Source: Hahella chejuensis KCTC 2396
Lineage (GTDB): Bacteria > Pseudomonadota > Gammaproteobacteria > Pseudomonadales > Oleiphilaceae
Length of the DNA stretch: 64,000 nt
Reading direction: 5' to 3'
NCBI RefSeq assembly: GCF_000012985.1
Contig: NC_007645.1
Coordinates: 4,176,581 to 4,240,580, forward strand
How positions within the stretch are numbered: position 1 is the first letter of the stretch; each line of letters opens with the position of its first letter. Below, one piece after another: positions 18,094 to 26,404 of the stretch. The translations under genes were made by a program, and so were the position numbers. The notes under the pieces were generated by a model. The model worked only from the letters and a program-made list of their open reading frames with translations. It had not been told where the DNA came from and did not search any database.

Positions 18094-18116
18094 CCCGCAA
18101 ACCTGGCGCTTGCGGG
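18094..18116 (-). terminator. Hairpin after the triad-protein gene
   Basis: A 7-bp stem, CCCGCAA (18094-18100) and TTGCGGG (18110-18116), has a 9-base loop and lies 18 bases after the stop at 18134 in the direction of transcription. The following bases are only moderately T-rich (ACTGCTTAT), so it is a weak candidate. Confidence 0.4.
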
Positions 18117-18133
18117 AGAGACCTCGTCGCTGT

Positions 18134-18820
18134 TTATACGAAGGTGTCCGCCACCAATGTGGGTTTGGCGGGATCAAAGCGCACGACGCCCGTATGGGCG
18201 TCCATGGCGGTGGCGTGACTGACCACCACCCAGCCGCTGTTGCGGTAGTACAAAAAGTTAAACGCCACCGGAAGATTAAGGCCAGGCAGATTGTCATTGC
18301 CATACTGACTGAAATCAAAGACCGAAATGACGTTGGGCGTCACGGCGCTGATCAGGTTATTGACCCCGACATTACCGGGATGCTGGTGGTGATAGACGCG
18401 AAAGTAAGCGCCGCCCAGGGGCGATTCTGTAATGAAGAAGGCGCAACCGTTCATCGCTGCAGTAAACACAAATCGGTGCTGAGGATTATGCCTTGGCGCG
18501 TCGACAAATCCCGGCAGTCCCGCGCCGTTGACATAGGGACACCAGTAACCGGTCAGCGCGCTGTCATTCGCAGGGTGATCGTGGATCACCGCAAACCTTG
18601 ATTGACGTCGACCACCCACTGGCGTCGCCGCGGGCTGCAAGTCGAAACTTCCCATCTTCGTGTACGGCAACAGGTCCACTGCGGCCCTTTCAGCCATGGA
18701 TACGCTCTGCGGGTTGTTATTGCGTCTCTGGATATGCTCATCGAACCAGCGATGATTGATCGTATTGTTATTCAAAAACGCAATGGGATCGCTTATGAAC
18801 TGGGTATTGCGGTTATCCAC
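18134..18820 (-). CDS. Unknown protein with possible CheD/CNF-like Thr-Cys-His triad
   Basis: 228 residues from a GTG at 18820, seven bases after AAGGAG; the frame is open further upstream but without a ribosome binding site. No signal peptide or membrane helix. I do not recognise a family by name. In the middle, FTAAMNGCAFFITESPL then YFRVYHHQHPGN places Thr120 six residues before Cys126 and His144/145 18-19 residues after it. This is close to the triad spacing in CheD (Thr21, Cys27, His44) and the BLF1/CNF glutamine deamidases (Thr88, Cys94, His106 in BLF1). That could make it a glutamine deamidase, possibly a toxin effector; this is inference from spacing only. Confidence 0.6.
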   Translation of the reverse strand: MDNRNTQFISDPIAFLNNNTINHRWFDEHIQRRNNNPQSVSMAERAAVDLLPYTKMGSFDLQPAATPVGGRRQSRFAVIHDHPANDSALTGYWCPYVNGAGLPGFVDAPRHNPQHRFVFTAAMNGCAFFITESPLGGAYFRVYHHQHPGNVGVNNLISAVTPNVISVFDFSQYGNDNLPGLNLPVAFNFLYYRNSGWVVVSHATAMDAHTGVVRFDPAKPTLVADTFV

Positions 18821-19019
18821 GTTACAACTCCTTGATATGGCTGAATATAAGCTCACTGCACAATACAAGTCCAAGCGCCTGGACGCCATCAAACCCGCCA
18901 TTAAAAATTCATCATGTCGCCGTCATTTTTGGAGACTTAGATCACGCTACTGCAGCCTCTACTATACGACCATAAGTAAGACGCACGGGAGAGGAATGTA
19001 GACGATCAGCCTGACCAAG

Positions 19020-19373
19020 TCACCCCGGATTTCCACTTGGCATATTCTCCAGATCCTTGGCGCGTTTCAGGTGCTCCAGTAAGGCGGACAGCTTTTGATT
19101 GACCGCTTTCTCCAGCACCCAGCGTTGCCCGCCGTATAAAATCACGGGACAGCTGTCCGACCAGTCGTAGACATGACCACAGTGGGAACAGGCGTGAGGC
19201 CAGCGCACGTGAAAAATGGACTCGGGCATCTGAGTCAGATAGTCCCGAATTTCCGGGTGGTCGTCAGTGGCCCGCAATACACCCAGCCAGCACTTCTTAC
19301 AGCGCCACTCTTCCAACTCAGCTCTGATGGGTTTGGTCTTTCTCATGCGAAATACTGTATATAAATACAGCAT
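19020..19373 (-). CDS. Small zinc-ribbon protein of unknown function
   Basis: 117 residues from ATG 19373 (AAGGA ten bases upstream); an in-frame ATG at 19346 would give 108 residues. Two CxxC pairs, WRCKKCW near residue 24 and HACSHCGHVYDW near residue 61, should bind one zinc ion in a ribbon fold. The C-terminal third is helical and basic (EKAVNQKLSALLEHLKRAKDL). No family was recognised. It lies just upstream, in transcription order, of nothing obvious on the same strand, and could be a single-gene unit. Confidence 0.6.
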   Translation of the reverse strand: MLYLYTVFRMRKTKPIRAELEEWRCKKCWLGVLRATDDHPEIRDYLTQMPESIFHVRWPHACSHCGHVYDWSDSCPVILYGGQRWVLEKAVNQKLSALLEHLKRAKDLENMPSGNPG

Positions 19374-19409
19374 TAAAGAAAAGTCCTTTTCACTTCCGCA
19401 GTGTGTTTT

Positions 19410-20033
19410 CTATTGCAGAATGGCGATCGTATCCCGGCAACGACGAATGATGTCGAGCTGCATTAGACTGGCCAAGCGCCCTTCGCTGTCCCGTATCTGT
19501 TTGCGCAGAAAGAATGGCGCCACCAAAGAAATGAGCACGCCAACCGAAGAAACCGCCGGAAAGATCAGTGCGATTTTGTAGGCGGCGGTGTCGCCGGAGA
19601 AATGCTGAACGGATTCCGCCAGGGCCCACGCCACCAGAAAGAAAGCGAAGAAACACAGAGGCAGCGCCCAGCGCGCGGTTTTGTCCCGTTTGATATCCTC
19701 TTTAATGCTCTGGGTGTGCTGATCAAACATCTTGAGCAGGCTCTGCCAGATGTCTCTGGCGATGGCCTCCGTATTCACCCGGTTTTGCTGGATGGAGCCG
19801 ATGCGAAACAGCAGCGGACGCTCAGGTTTGACCTTTTCCAGCGCATAGACATCCAGATATTCCAGCCGCCCGCTTTCCGGACTCACCAGATCAATCTCGC
19901 CTCCCGCCAGGTTCAATCTGCAGATCACCTGCCCTTTTTGCACTGTTTGCCCAATTGCGGCGATGGGATAGATAGAGCGTACGCGTAACATATCAAGCAG
20001 CGTTACATCCGGCAGATGAACGGCTATCTCCAT
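19410..20033 (-). CDS. Membrane protein with N-terminal lipoyl-like domain
   Basis: 207 residues. Residues about 20-75 read like a degenerate biotinyl/lipoyl half: YPIAAIGQTVQKGQVICRLN, DLVSPESGRLEYLDV and VKPERPLLFRIG. This resembles the hammerhead fold found in adaptor proteins, without the modifiable Lys motif. A helical linker (about 85-118) precedes two transmembrane helices (about 122-142 and 153-172) and a basic cytoplasmic tail. Function unknown; a membrane-anchored regulator or a small adaptor are possible. It precedes the zinc-ribbon gene on the same strand by 36 bases, so the two may be cotranscribed. Confidence 0.6.
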   Translation of the reverse strand: MEIAVHLPDVTLLDMLRVRSIYPIAAIGQTVQKGQVICRLNLAGGEIDLVSPESGRLEYLDVYALEKVKPERPLLFRIGSIQQNRVNTEAIARDIWQSLLKMFDQHTQSIKEDIKRDKTARWALPLCFFAFFLVAWALAESVQHFSGDTAAYKIALIFPAVSSVGVLISLVAPFFLRKQIRDSEGRLASLMQLDIIRRCRDTIAILQ

Positions 20034-20177
20034 GAACTGGCCTCATTTATAAACAGCGCTGCGGCAGCGTTTCTTTTGTCAACGATTCAAATATAGCCCT
20101 ATTCCCGGGTTCGGGCGAAATGGTGATAATATGGCCTCGCCGGGCGTCCTGCCTCATTGTTCAGAGACTCCATCATT

Positions 20178-20480
20178 ATGCGCCTCAGAGACCTTAAAGG
20201 GCTTGGACCCAAGTCAGAAAAAGACCTCGTCGACATTGGCGTCGATACGCCGGAAAAGCTCAGGGAAATTGGTCCGGTCAGAGCGTTCCTGCGACTAAAA
20301 CAAGCAAGCGCTAGAAAGCCCAGCCTTAACTTTTTATACGCCATGGTCGGCGCCGTGGAAGACCGTCACTGGATGGAAATCGCCAAATCGGAAAAAACAC
20401 GTTTGCTAACGGAGCTTGAGGGCTACCGTGAGCTGGAGGAAATACTGCGTGCGGAAGGATTGAGCCTGGAGCAGGATTAA
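20178..20480 (+). CDS. TfoX C-terminal domain protein
   Basis: 100 residues from ATG 20178; an in-frame TTG at 20157 could extend it by seven. It begins MRLRDLKGLGPKSEKDLVDIG, a helix-hairpin-helix-like start, and continues TPEKLREIGPVRAFLRLKQ and NFLYAMVGAVEDRHW, which is the stand-alone TfoX/Sxy C-terminal domain. Full TfoX/Sxy proteins regulate competence genes together with CRP. Proteins with only this domain are common in marine bacteria and have no proven role, so regulation of competence is only a family-level suggestion. Confidence 0.85.
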   Translation: MRLRDLKGLGPKSEKDLVDIGVDTPEKLREIGPVRAFLRLKQASARKPSLNFLYAMVGAVEDRHWMEIAKSEKTRLLTELEGYRELEEILRAEGLSLEQD

Positions 20481-20571
20481 CCGGCGGCGCGGATGGAGAG
20501 GGGCAAGCGATCCCACGCGCATCCATGCGCCAGGGAGCTGACATGACGATACAGCCGCCACGTAAATACCT

Positions 20572-21063
20572 TCATTCGTAACCGGCCAGCCTGGAAATTT
20601 CTGACGCATTGAGGCTGAATATGCGCCAGTTATCCTCACATTTGGCGCCTTGAGAACGATAGAACATCGCCGCCGGTTCGTTCGTGGCCAGGACATCCCA
20701 GCGGATCTTGCGTCCCCCCTCGCGCAGACACTCCCGCGCCAACGCCGCCATCAGTTTTCCGCCAAGTCCCAGGTAGCGATATGGCGGCTCGATAAACAGC
20801 TCCTTAACGTAAACCCAGGGCGTCAGGTCGTAGGTGAACGGCAGGTAGTAGTACACCAGCATGCCCACCGCCTGGCCATCCGACTCTGCCACGTAGACGC
20901 CGAAATCGCGATTGACGAATAAGCGTCGCTCCAGCTCCTCCAGCGTGACCGCAAAGTCCTCGGCGTAGCCTTCAAACTCGGCCAGCTGCCGCATCATGCT
21001 CAGCAGGCGCGGTCCGTCTTCCGGTCGCGCCGGGCGTATGACGCAGGGATTGTCGCTAGGCAT
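20572..21063 (-). CDS. GNAT acetyltransferase, diamine acetyltransferase-like
   Basis: 163 residues from ATG 21063, which overlaps the stop of the rhodanese gene by eight bases; an ATG at 21069 is almost as good. The GNAT fold is clear: IRPARPEDGPRLLSMM, the strand WVYVKELFIEPPYRYLG and the acetyl-CoA loop R-Y-L-G-L-G-G-K-L, then WDVLATNEPAAMFYRSQGA. The AEFEGYAEDF segment and the helix layout resemble spermidine/spermine (diamine) acetyltransferases. Substrate not provable from sequence. Translational coupling to the rhodanese gene suggests a two-gene operon. Confidence 0.87.
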   Translation of the reverse strand: MPSDNPCVIRPARPEDGPRLLSMMRQLAEFEGYAEDFAVTLEELERRLFVNRDFGVYVAESDGQAVGMLVYYYLPFTYDLTPWVYVKELFIEPPYRYLGLGGKLMAALARECLREGGRKIRWDVLATNEPAAMFYRSQGAKCEDNWRIFSLNASEISRLAGYE

Positions 21064-21460
21064 CCGCATCCGTCTCCAAAGTGAAGCCTTCATCAATCCA
21101 TCCCGTCACGCCGCCGATCATTTTCTTGACCGGACGTTGCAGACTCGCCAGCTTGATCGCCGCCTTCTCCGTCGCATTACAGTGCGGGCCGGCGCAATAC
21201 ACCACAAACAGAGTATCCGCAGGATACGCCGCCAGATTCTGCTCGTTCAGACGCGTATACGGCAGGCTGATGGAGCCGGCGATATGGCCTTTGCGATAGG
21301 CTTCATCGCCTCTCACGTCCAGCAACACAAAGTCCTGTCGCTTATTACTGATCGCATGATGAACGTCCCAACAGTCGGTTTCAAACTGTAATAGCGCCTG
21401 AAAATGCGCCAACGCGGTTTGGCTGTCTGCGGCGGGAATTCTGGATACAACAGATGACAT
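21056..21460 (-). CDS. Single-domain rhodanese (sulfurtransferase)
   Basis: 134 residues, strong AAGGAG ribosome binding site. A single rhodanese domain has the CDC25-like strand DFVLLDVRGDEAYRKGHIAGSISLP and the catalytic loop VVYCAGPHCNATEKAA with its active-site Cys. It should transfer sulfane sulfur in the cytoplasm. It is divergent from the ftrA regulator gene, with repeated ATTGGCTT motifs between the two starts, so ftrA probably controls it. Confidence 0.92.
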   Translation of the reverse strand: MSSVVSRIPAADSQTALAHFQALLQFETDCWDVHHAISNKRQDFVLLDVRGDEAYRKGHIAGSISLPYTRLNEQNLAAYPADTLFVVYCAGPHCNATEKAAIKLASLQRPVKKMIGGVTGWIDEGFTLETDADA

Positions 21461-21492
21461 AGAGTTCTCCTTTGGGTTAGTGCGTGATCATT

Positions 21493-21556
21493 ATTGGCTT
21501 TCCCACGACAAGTCGCCATTGGCTTGAAAGACATTGTTCGTTAATATCAAGCCAAT
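21493..21556. promoter_or_regulatory. Three ATTGGCTT repeats in the rhodanese/ftrA promoter region
   Basis: ATTGGCTT occurs as direct copies at 21493-21500 and 21518-21525 and as the inverted copy AAGCCAAT at 21549-21556. The first two are 25 bases apart. The second and third extend to ATTGGCTTGA. Placement between divergent starts of a rhodanese gene and an AraC-type regulator gene suggests an operator for FtrA autoregulation. Confidence 0.5.
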
Positions 21557-21587
21557 ATCTATTGAGGAGTGGAAGGGAAGATAGTCG

Positions 21588-22559
21588 ATGCATAACGTGG
21601 CCATTCTGGCGTTTGAAGACGTGGCGTTTTTTGAGCTGGGCTGCGCGGTGGAACTGTTCGCCCTGCCCCGTCCTGGCGTCGAAGACTGGTATCAATGCGA
21701 TCTCGTCTCCTTCACTCCCGGACCATTGACCACCACCTCAGGGTTTCAGATCTGCGCCCGTCAGGTGGACAATCTCGATGCCTTCAGCACCTTGGTCATT
21801 CCCAGCTGGCCCACCCAGCTCACTGACATCCCCGTCCCCATCGCCGCCGCCGTCACGCGCTTTTACGAACAGGGCAAACGCGTGCTGTCTCTCTGCTCCG
21901 GGGCCTTTCTGCTGGCGGAACTCGGATTGCTCGAAGGACGTCAGGCGACAACCCACTGGCGTTACGGCGAAAAGTTTAAAAGCCGCTATCCCGGCGTCGA
22001 CTATCAGGATGACGTGCTCTATGTATACGACGGACAAATAGGCTGCTCAGCGGGTAGTTCCGCTGCGATAGACCTTTGTCTGGAGGTGATTCGCGACGAT
22101 TATGGCTATAAAGTCGCCAACCGTATGGCGCGGGGCATGGTGCTGTCCGCTCACCGCAAAGGCGGTCAGGCCCAGTTCGCGGAAACGCCGGTGCCGGAAA
22201 ACAACAGCCAATTTAACAACGCCATCGATTGGGCGCTGCAAAACCTGGACAAGACTATCGACATCAATCTGTTCGCTCAAAAAGCCAGTATGTCCCGCCG
22301 CACTTTCGACCGTAAATTCAGGGCGGATTTTAATATCACGCCCAAAGAGTGGCTGACGCACCAGCGCCTGAATCTGGCCAAAGAAATTCTGGAAAATCAA
22401 AACTACAGCATCGAAAAAGTCGCCGCACTCTCCGGCTTTGACAACGCCGCCACCATGCGCCACCACTTCCGCAAAGAATTCGGCATCACGCCGACATTGC
22501 ACAGGAAGAACTTTAGTCCGCTGGTGAATGGGATCATGGTCGGTGACAGTACTCCGTAG
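21588..22559 (+). CDS. ftrA: GlxA/FtrA-family transcriptional regulator
   Basis: 323 residues. An N-terminal DJ-1/PfpI-like domain (about 1-180) has a nucleophile-elbow-like VLSLCSGAFLLAELGLLEG. The C-terminal part (about 215-315) is an AraC-type double helix-turn-helix, DINLFAQKASMSRRTFDRKF and SIEKVAALSGFDNAATMRHHF. The architecture is that of the GlxA/FtrA regulator family. It is divergent from a rhodanese gene, an arrangement commonly seen with ftrA. Start follows GGGAAG by seven bases. Confidence 0.9.
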   Translation: MHNVAILAFEDVAFFELGCAVELFALPRPGVEDWYQCDLVSFTPGPLTTTSGFQICARQVDNLDAFSTLVIPSWPTQLTDIPVPIAAAVTRFYEQGKRVLSLCSGAFLLAELGLLEGRQATTHWRYGEKFKSRYPGVDYQDDVLYVYDGQIGCSAGSSAAIDLCLEVIRDDYGYKVANRMARGMVLSAHRKGGQAQFAETPVPENNSQFNNAIDWALQNLDKTIDINLFAQKASMSRRTFDRKFRADFNITPKEWLTHQRLNLAKEILENQNYSIEKVAALSGFDNAATMRHHFRKEFGITPTLHRKNFSPLVNGIMVGDSTP

Positions 22560-22703
22560 TATTACCTAGAACATACTGACTTTTTCGGTAACCCTACGAA
22601 TACGCTCAAGCCGTTATTCGGCTTACTCTATTTGGACACCCCGTTCCTGCTCGCACGCGGATCAACATAGAAATTTTGACGTTTTCAATGGGGAACCTTC
22701 GTT

Positions 22704-23057
22704 TTGATAAAAAGCTTCATCACCAAACTGACGGTCGCCAACACGGAGCAGTTCACCGCATTTACCCCTTCAGAGGAACGCTCTCGGCTTAGCGCTTATC
22801 TCTACATCATGTCAGGAAAAATTATTGAGACAGCGGGGAGACATAACCAAATCTCCATCGCCAAAAAAGCCGTTGAGCTACATCGCTGGTATGGGATGGC
22901 TCTGAACAACGCGGATATCAGCGCAATGCAGCAGTTTATTGAGCAGCAGATGGCGTCGAACGACTACCCTGAGAACAGTCTGTTCCGCAAGTGGGCCACT
23001 TATTACTACAAACATTTCAATATCACCGAGCCCCAGGAAGATATTCCGCAAAGATAA
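22704..23057 (+). CDS. Hypothetical protein
   Basis: 117 residues from a TTG at 22704, nine bases after GGGGAA. The protein is mostly helical and soluble, with a Tyr/His-rich middle (KAVELHRWYGMALNN) and a helix pair at the end (FRKWATYYYKHFN). I recognise no family. It converges on the binding-protein gene at 23075 with a 17-base gap. Confidence is limited by the unusual start codon. Confidence 0.5.
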   Translation: MIKSFITKLTVANTEQFTAFTPSEERSRLSAYLYIMSGKIIETAGRHNQISIAKKAVELHRWYGMALNNADISAMQQFIEQQMASNDYPENSLFRKWATYYYKHFNITEPQEDIPQR

Positions 23058-23074
23058 AGGCTTGCGCAGTAGCG

Positions 23075-23848
23075 TCACTCCAGGGGGAATTGCCCCAGGA
23101 AACGTTTGAAGACGTCCGCTACAAAGCCGGACTCCTCCAGTTTCTTGAGCGACGGGTCATAGCCGGCCTGCAGCTTCGCCATGTCCGGATGCACGGAGGC
23201 TTTCACGAATACGTTGTAGTAAGGACGGCTGACAAGGGGTTTGGGCAGGTAGGTAATGAGCTTATCCAAACCTCTCTGGCGCAAATCGTATAGCGCTTCC
23301 TGAGTGTTCATCGGCGCGGCTTCTATACGCCGGTTCAGCAGCATCTCCACCAGCAACGTATGACGGCTCACCTTGACGATATTCAAATCTGAATTCCAGA
23401 ATTCCGGCGTGTAGGCCCACTCGTTCACAGCGCCGATACGGAGGTTTTTCAGGTCTTCCAGCGTGTTGAAGGTGATATAAGGTTGATTGTCTGTGAGGAC
23501 AAAGAAGTGCCAGCTCAAGTCTTTGTACGCCACCTGAGGGTAATTCAAATACTCCGCACGCTCTTCCTTAAAAGAAAAGCTCATCACCAAGTCCACTCGG
23601 CCCTGATGGGCCTCACGGATAATCCGGGCGCCGGACTCTATCAACTGAAACTCGTGTTCAATCGACAGATCGTTGAGAATGGCTCTGACAATCTCAACAT
23701 CAATGCCCGTGTATACGCCATTCAGCTCCATTCGATAACGCAGTTCAGGCGTTCCTACCACGATAAGCGGCCTGGCTCCCGCCCCCAACGCAAGCGACAG
23801 CAGGACAACAACCGCCAATCCCCTGAACCACCTTAGGAATACCGCCAT
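23075..23848 (-). CDS. Periplasmic solute-binding protein (family 3-like)
   Basis: 257 residues with a strong AAGGAG ribosome binding site. A signal peptide (about 1-25, LSLALGAGARP) leads to a small periplasmic binding-protein fold: YTGIDVEIVRAILND, GRVDLVMSFSFKEERAEYLNYPQ, RIGAVNEWAYTPEFW and FVADVFKRFLGQFP. The family binds amino acids or related small molecules for ABC import or signalling. No transporter genes lie near, so it may be a solitary sensor or feed a transporter elsewhere. Confidence 0.85.
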   Translation of the reverse strand: MAVFLRWFRGLAVVVLLSLALGAGARPLIVVGTPELRYRMELNGVYTGIDVEIVRAILNDLSIEHEFQLIESGARIIREAHQGRVDLVMSFSFKEERAEYLNYPQVAYKDLSWHFFVLTDNQPYITFNTLEDLKNLRIGAVNEWAYTPEFWNSDLNIVKVSRHTLLVEMLLNRRIEAAPMNTQEALYDLRQRGLDKLITYLPKPLVSRPYYNVFVKASVHPDMAKLQAGYDPSLKKLEESGFVADVFKRFLGQFPLE

Positions 23849-24000
23849 AAGACTCCTTCATTCAGAGAAGCACTGGTCTGTATAGATAAGCTTAGACGGT
23901 CGACGAGGAGGCGGCAATGAACCCGGGGATATGCCGCCGCTTAGTCGAAAAGTAGTCGTCCACACGGATAACCATCGGGCGGCCTGTTGTGAGGCGGACG

Positions 24001-24285
24001 CTAAAAATCGTCCGGCATGGCGTTTTCCATCCAGTCTCGGTCAATGTCCGAACCGTCCCACCTCGCAGCGACCTGATCGATCAACTCCTGAACCGTACCA
24101 CCCTGAATATCAACCTCCGTTCCCATACCGAAAAAAGAGTACAACACGTCTTCATAGAAGTTTTCCGGGTCCACGTCGTATTCATTCGGATCAAAGGCCA
24201 GGATTTCCTCGTCCGACTTATCGTCATCATAGTTATCGCGGTAGATCTCCAGGATATGCTGGGTCGCTTTTTCTTTCAGCGTCAT
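24001..24285 (-). CDS. Small acidic hypothetical protein
   Basis: 94 residues with GAGGAG seven to eight bases before ATG. It is strongly acidic (YRDNYDDDKSDEEILAFDPNEYD, DGSDIDRDW). No family was recognised; an acidic binding or inhibitor-type protein is possible but unsupported. It is on the same strand as the binding-protein gene that follows it at 23848, about 150 bases downstream. Confidence 0.6.
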   Translation of the reverse strand: MTLKEKATQHILEIYRDNYDDDKSDEEILAFDPNEYDVDPENFYEDVLYSFFGMGTEVDIQGGTVQELIDQVAARWDGSDIDRDWMENAMPDDF

Positions 24286-24390
24286 TCTCTTTCTCCTCTG
24301 TGGAAACGTATTTCAAAGGCATAATGGCAAGGTTCTGGCGCAGGGGCAATTGAATGGCTATGAGCTGTATAGATGATGTGTCTCGCCCCG

Positions 24391-24705
24391 TTAACTTTCA
24401 CTCAAAGCATCGTCAACACTGACGACCTTGATACGCCGCCCCACTCTTGCGTACGAAATCAGCCACAGCCCGGCAAAAAACGCGGTTGCGTCCATATGCT
24501 CAAAAGGCGTCTGAAACGGCTCTATAAACTCACTCACAAAATATATCACTACGCCGACGGCTCCCAGCAGATTATAAAATAGCGATAACCGACGCGAGAC
24601 CAATGGCGCAGGGGCTTTATTTTTCGCCAAAGAAGCGGGGGTCACCAGCAGCGCAATAAGTAGTGGCAGCGTAGTCAAAAATGCAGAATCATAAAAATCG
24701 AGCAT
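24391..24705 (-). CDS. Small inner-membrane protein
   Basis: 104 residues with GAGGGAG seven bases before ATG. Three hydrophobic segments are visible (about 10-28, 43-62, and 72-90), so it is an integral inner-membrane protein. The C-terminus is basic then acidic (RRIKVVSVDDALSES). No family recognised. Confidence 0.6.
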   Translation of the reverse strand: MLDFYDSAFLTTLPLLIALLVTPASLAKNKAPAPLVSRRLSLFYNLLGAVGVVIYFVSEFIEPFQTPFEHMDATAFFAGLWLISYARVGRRIKVVSVDDALSES

Positions 24706-25091
24706 GCTTTCTCCCTCTTTATAGCGCCATTGAAGGCCAAAAAATGAGCGCCTGACACAAATACGGTTGTGTCTTTAGCAACGCCTTCCCAACAACCCAA
24801 TAACAAGCGTCAGACGTGGCGCGCCTGTATAAAAATAACACTGATCATAAATTGTAAAAATTCCCGGAAGCCCTACGGAATAAAGGGAAGCCAGCGTTTT
24901 CCAAAGAGATATCCACAGGTTGTGTGGATATCCAGAGCCGTAAAACAGGTCAAATAGCAGGCAATATCGAAAAAGTTAACCGCCCGAGCGCGGAATTTGA
25001 ACAGTCATTGGATAATCCCGTCGCCTTAAGCTATCTATTTCTATACTTACAGCAAAGAAAACAACTCGCTACTTTTCAACATGGACCGGCT
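24706..25091. other. Divergent intergenic region with a perfect inverted repeat
   Basis: This 386-base AT-rich stretch lies between the small membrane gene (minus) and the binding-protein gene (plus). GATATCCACA (24908-24917) and TGTGGATATC (24923-24932) form a perfect 10-bp inverted repeat with a 5-base spacer, about 160 bases before the ATG at 25092. No T-run follows, so an operator is more likely than a terminator. The reading frame upstream of 25092 is open to 24924 but has no ribosome binding site. Confidence 0.45.
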
Positions 25092-25835
25092 ATGAAAAAA
25101 CTTTATTTGGCGTTAATCAGCCTCGTCATGATGTCAGGCATAGTTAAAGCAGAGACGGTAGAACTCGTCACCCTGCAATACCCTCCTTATCAGTATCAGG
25201 AAGAAGATGAGGTTCAAGGTCTGGTTGTGGATATTGTATATGAAGCCTTTCGCCGTGTGGGCATGGACACCAACATCCGCCTGAACGCCTGGCCCCGCTC
25301 ATTGGAGATGGTGAGAAGCGGACAGGCCGACGCCATCTTCACCGCGTACAAAACTCCCGAACGCGAAGAGTTTCTGTATTACTCCAACGTCATATTAATG
25401 CCCCAGGAAATCGTCCTGTTCGCCAAAAAAGACAGCAACATCAGCTTCAATGGCGACCTGACCGCCCTCGCCAACGTAAAAATCGGTGTGGTGCGCGACA
25501 TCAGCTACGGCAGCACCTTCGACGAAGCCCGTAAAAACGGCATGTTCAAACAAATCTCCGAAACCACTAACCTAGAGCAGAGCGTTAAAAAACTCGAATC
25601 CGGACGCATCGACCTGCTCATCAGCAACAAATACACCGCCCTGGCGATGTTCAAAAACCTCGGCTTCGCCGGTCAGTTCAAAGAACTCACCCCCTCCATC
25701 CAAAGCGTCCCCAGCTACATCGCCTTCTCAAAAAAGAAAGACCTCGCCGGCCTACGGGACAAATTCGACGCTGCGTTGAAAGAGATGATGTCGGACGGGA
25801 GTTATGACAAGTATTTGAGTGCTTATTCTGATTAG
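25092..25835 (+). CDS. Periplasmic solute-binding protein (family 3)
   Basis: 247 residues from ATG 25092, chosen because it begins a clear signal peptide (MKKLYLALISLVMMSGIVKA). The mature part fits the extracellular solute-binding protein family 3: TLQYPPYQYQEEDEVQGL, VDIVYEAFRRVGMD, AWPRSLEMVRSGQADAIFTA and NVKIGVVRDISYGS. The family typically binds amino acids. No ABC permease or ATPase genes are adjacent; it is a solitary gene. The second such orphan in 2 kb, after the one at 23075. Confidence 0.85.
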   Translation: MKKLYLALISLVMMSGIVKAETVELVTLQYPPYQYQEEDEVQGLVVDIVYEAFRRVGMDTNIRLNAWPRSLEMVRSGQADAIFTAYKTPEREEFLYYSNVILMPQEIVLFAKKDSNISFNGDLTALANVKIGVVRDISYGSTFDEARKNGMFKQISETTNLEQSVKKLESGRIDLLISNKYTALAMFKNLGFAGQFKELTPSIQSVPSYIAFSKKKDLAGLRDKFDAALKEMMSDGSYDKYLSAYSD

Positions 25836-26404
25836 GGGGCTCTACAAAATTGAGATAACGGGAGATAAGTAAGTACCCAATAGTGATCAAGCACTAGCGC
25901 GGCAAGTGGCGGTCACTCTCGACGTACTTCATGCATCCTGATTATGTGCGAGCCGCCATTTATACCACCAACACAGTAGAGGCGGCGCAGCGGCAATTTC
26001 TCAAATTCGCTTCTTTCGACATCCTATTCTAGACTCCCTCGCGGGAGTCCTGCCTTACGGAACAGAATAGGGTTCCTAGGCTCCTTTACACTGGTGACAC
26101 GCCACCCATGATGCACTATCTGGAGAGAACAGCTTGGTCACATATCGTTTTGGTTGGAGCTTATCAGCCTCTTTAGCTCCTTAAAATTTACGATGCTTGC
26201 AGAGATTCACCTGCGCTGACCACAGCCTTCCTTAACCCAGTCACCGCCTTGAGGCTTACAATTTCAATGGTTGCTTCACGGCTCTCACTACGGAGTTCCT
26301 CGGCTACATTGTCCTCAACGCTTTGCAGTATTGCGTCGATGCCATATTAAACTCTAAGCCAGATTTTTCCATGGAGTAAAACCAACACTGTCTAGAACAA
26401 CATG
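25836..26404. other. Decayed region between chromosomal genes and the RHS locus
   Basis: This 569-base stretch holds no intact gene. It contains the IS256-type transposase remnant listed below, and a 52-codon open stretch on the minus strand (26188-26346, ending SAGESLQAS) that looks like a gene remnant of unknown origin. A hairpin GACTCCC/GGGAGTC (26032-26049) sits inside an inverted pair CCTATTCT (26023-26030) and AGAATAGG (26064-26071), and an imperfect stem follows to about 26083. These features mark a scar of past insertion or deletion. Confidence 0.5.
25898..26032 (+). pseudogene. IS256-family transposase remnant
   Basis: The 44-codon frame reads KWRSLSTYFMHPDYVRAAIY and then TTNTVEAAQRQFLKFA. 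The YxTTNxxEAxxRQxxK pattern is the conserved C-terminal segment of IS256 (mutator) transposases, usually IYTTNAIES. The frame is closed by a TAG 15 bases upstream and a TAG at 26030. No start, no upstream catalytic part and no terminal inverted repeats were found, so it is a short internal fragment. Confidence 0.65.

Noticed and set aside
24924-25091. Longer start for the binding protein at 25092
   Set aside because: The extension has no ribosome binding site and would hide the clear signal peptide that begins at 25092.
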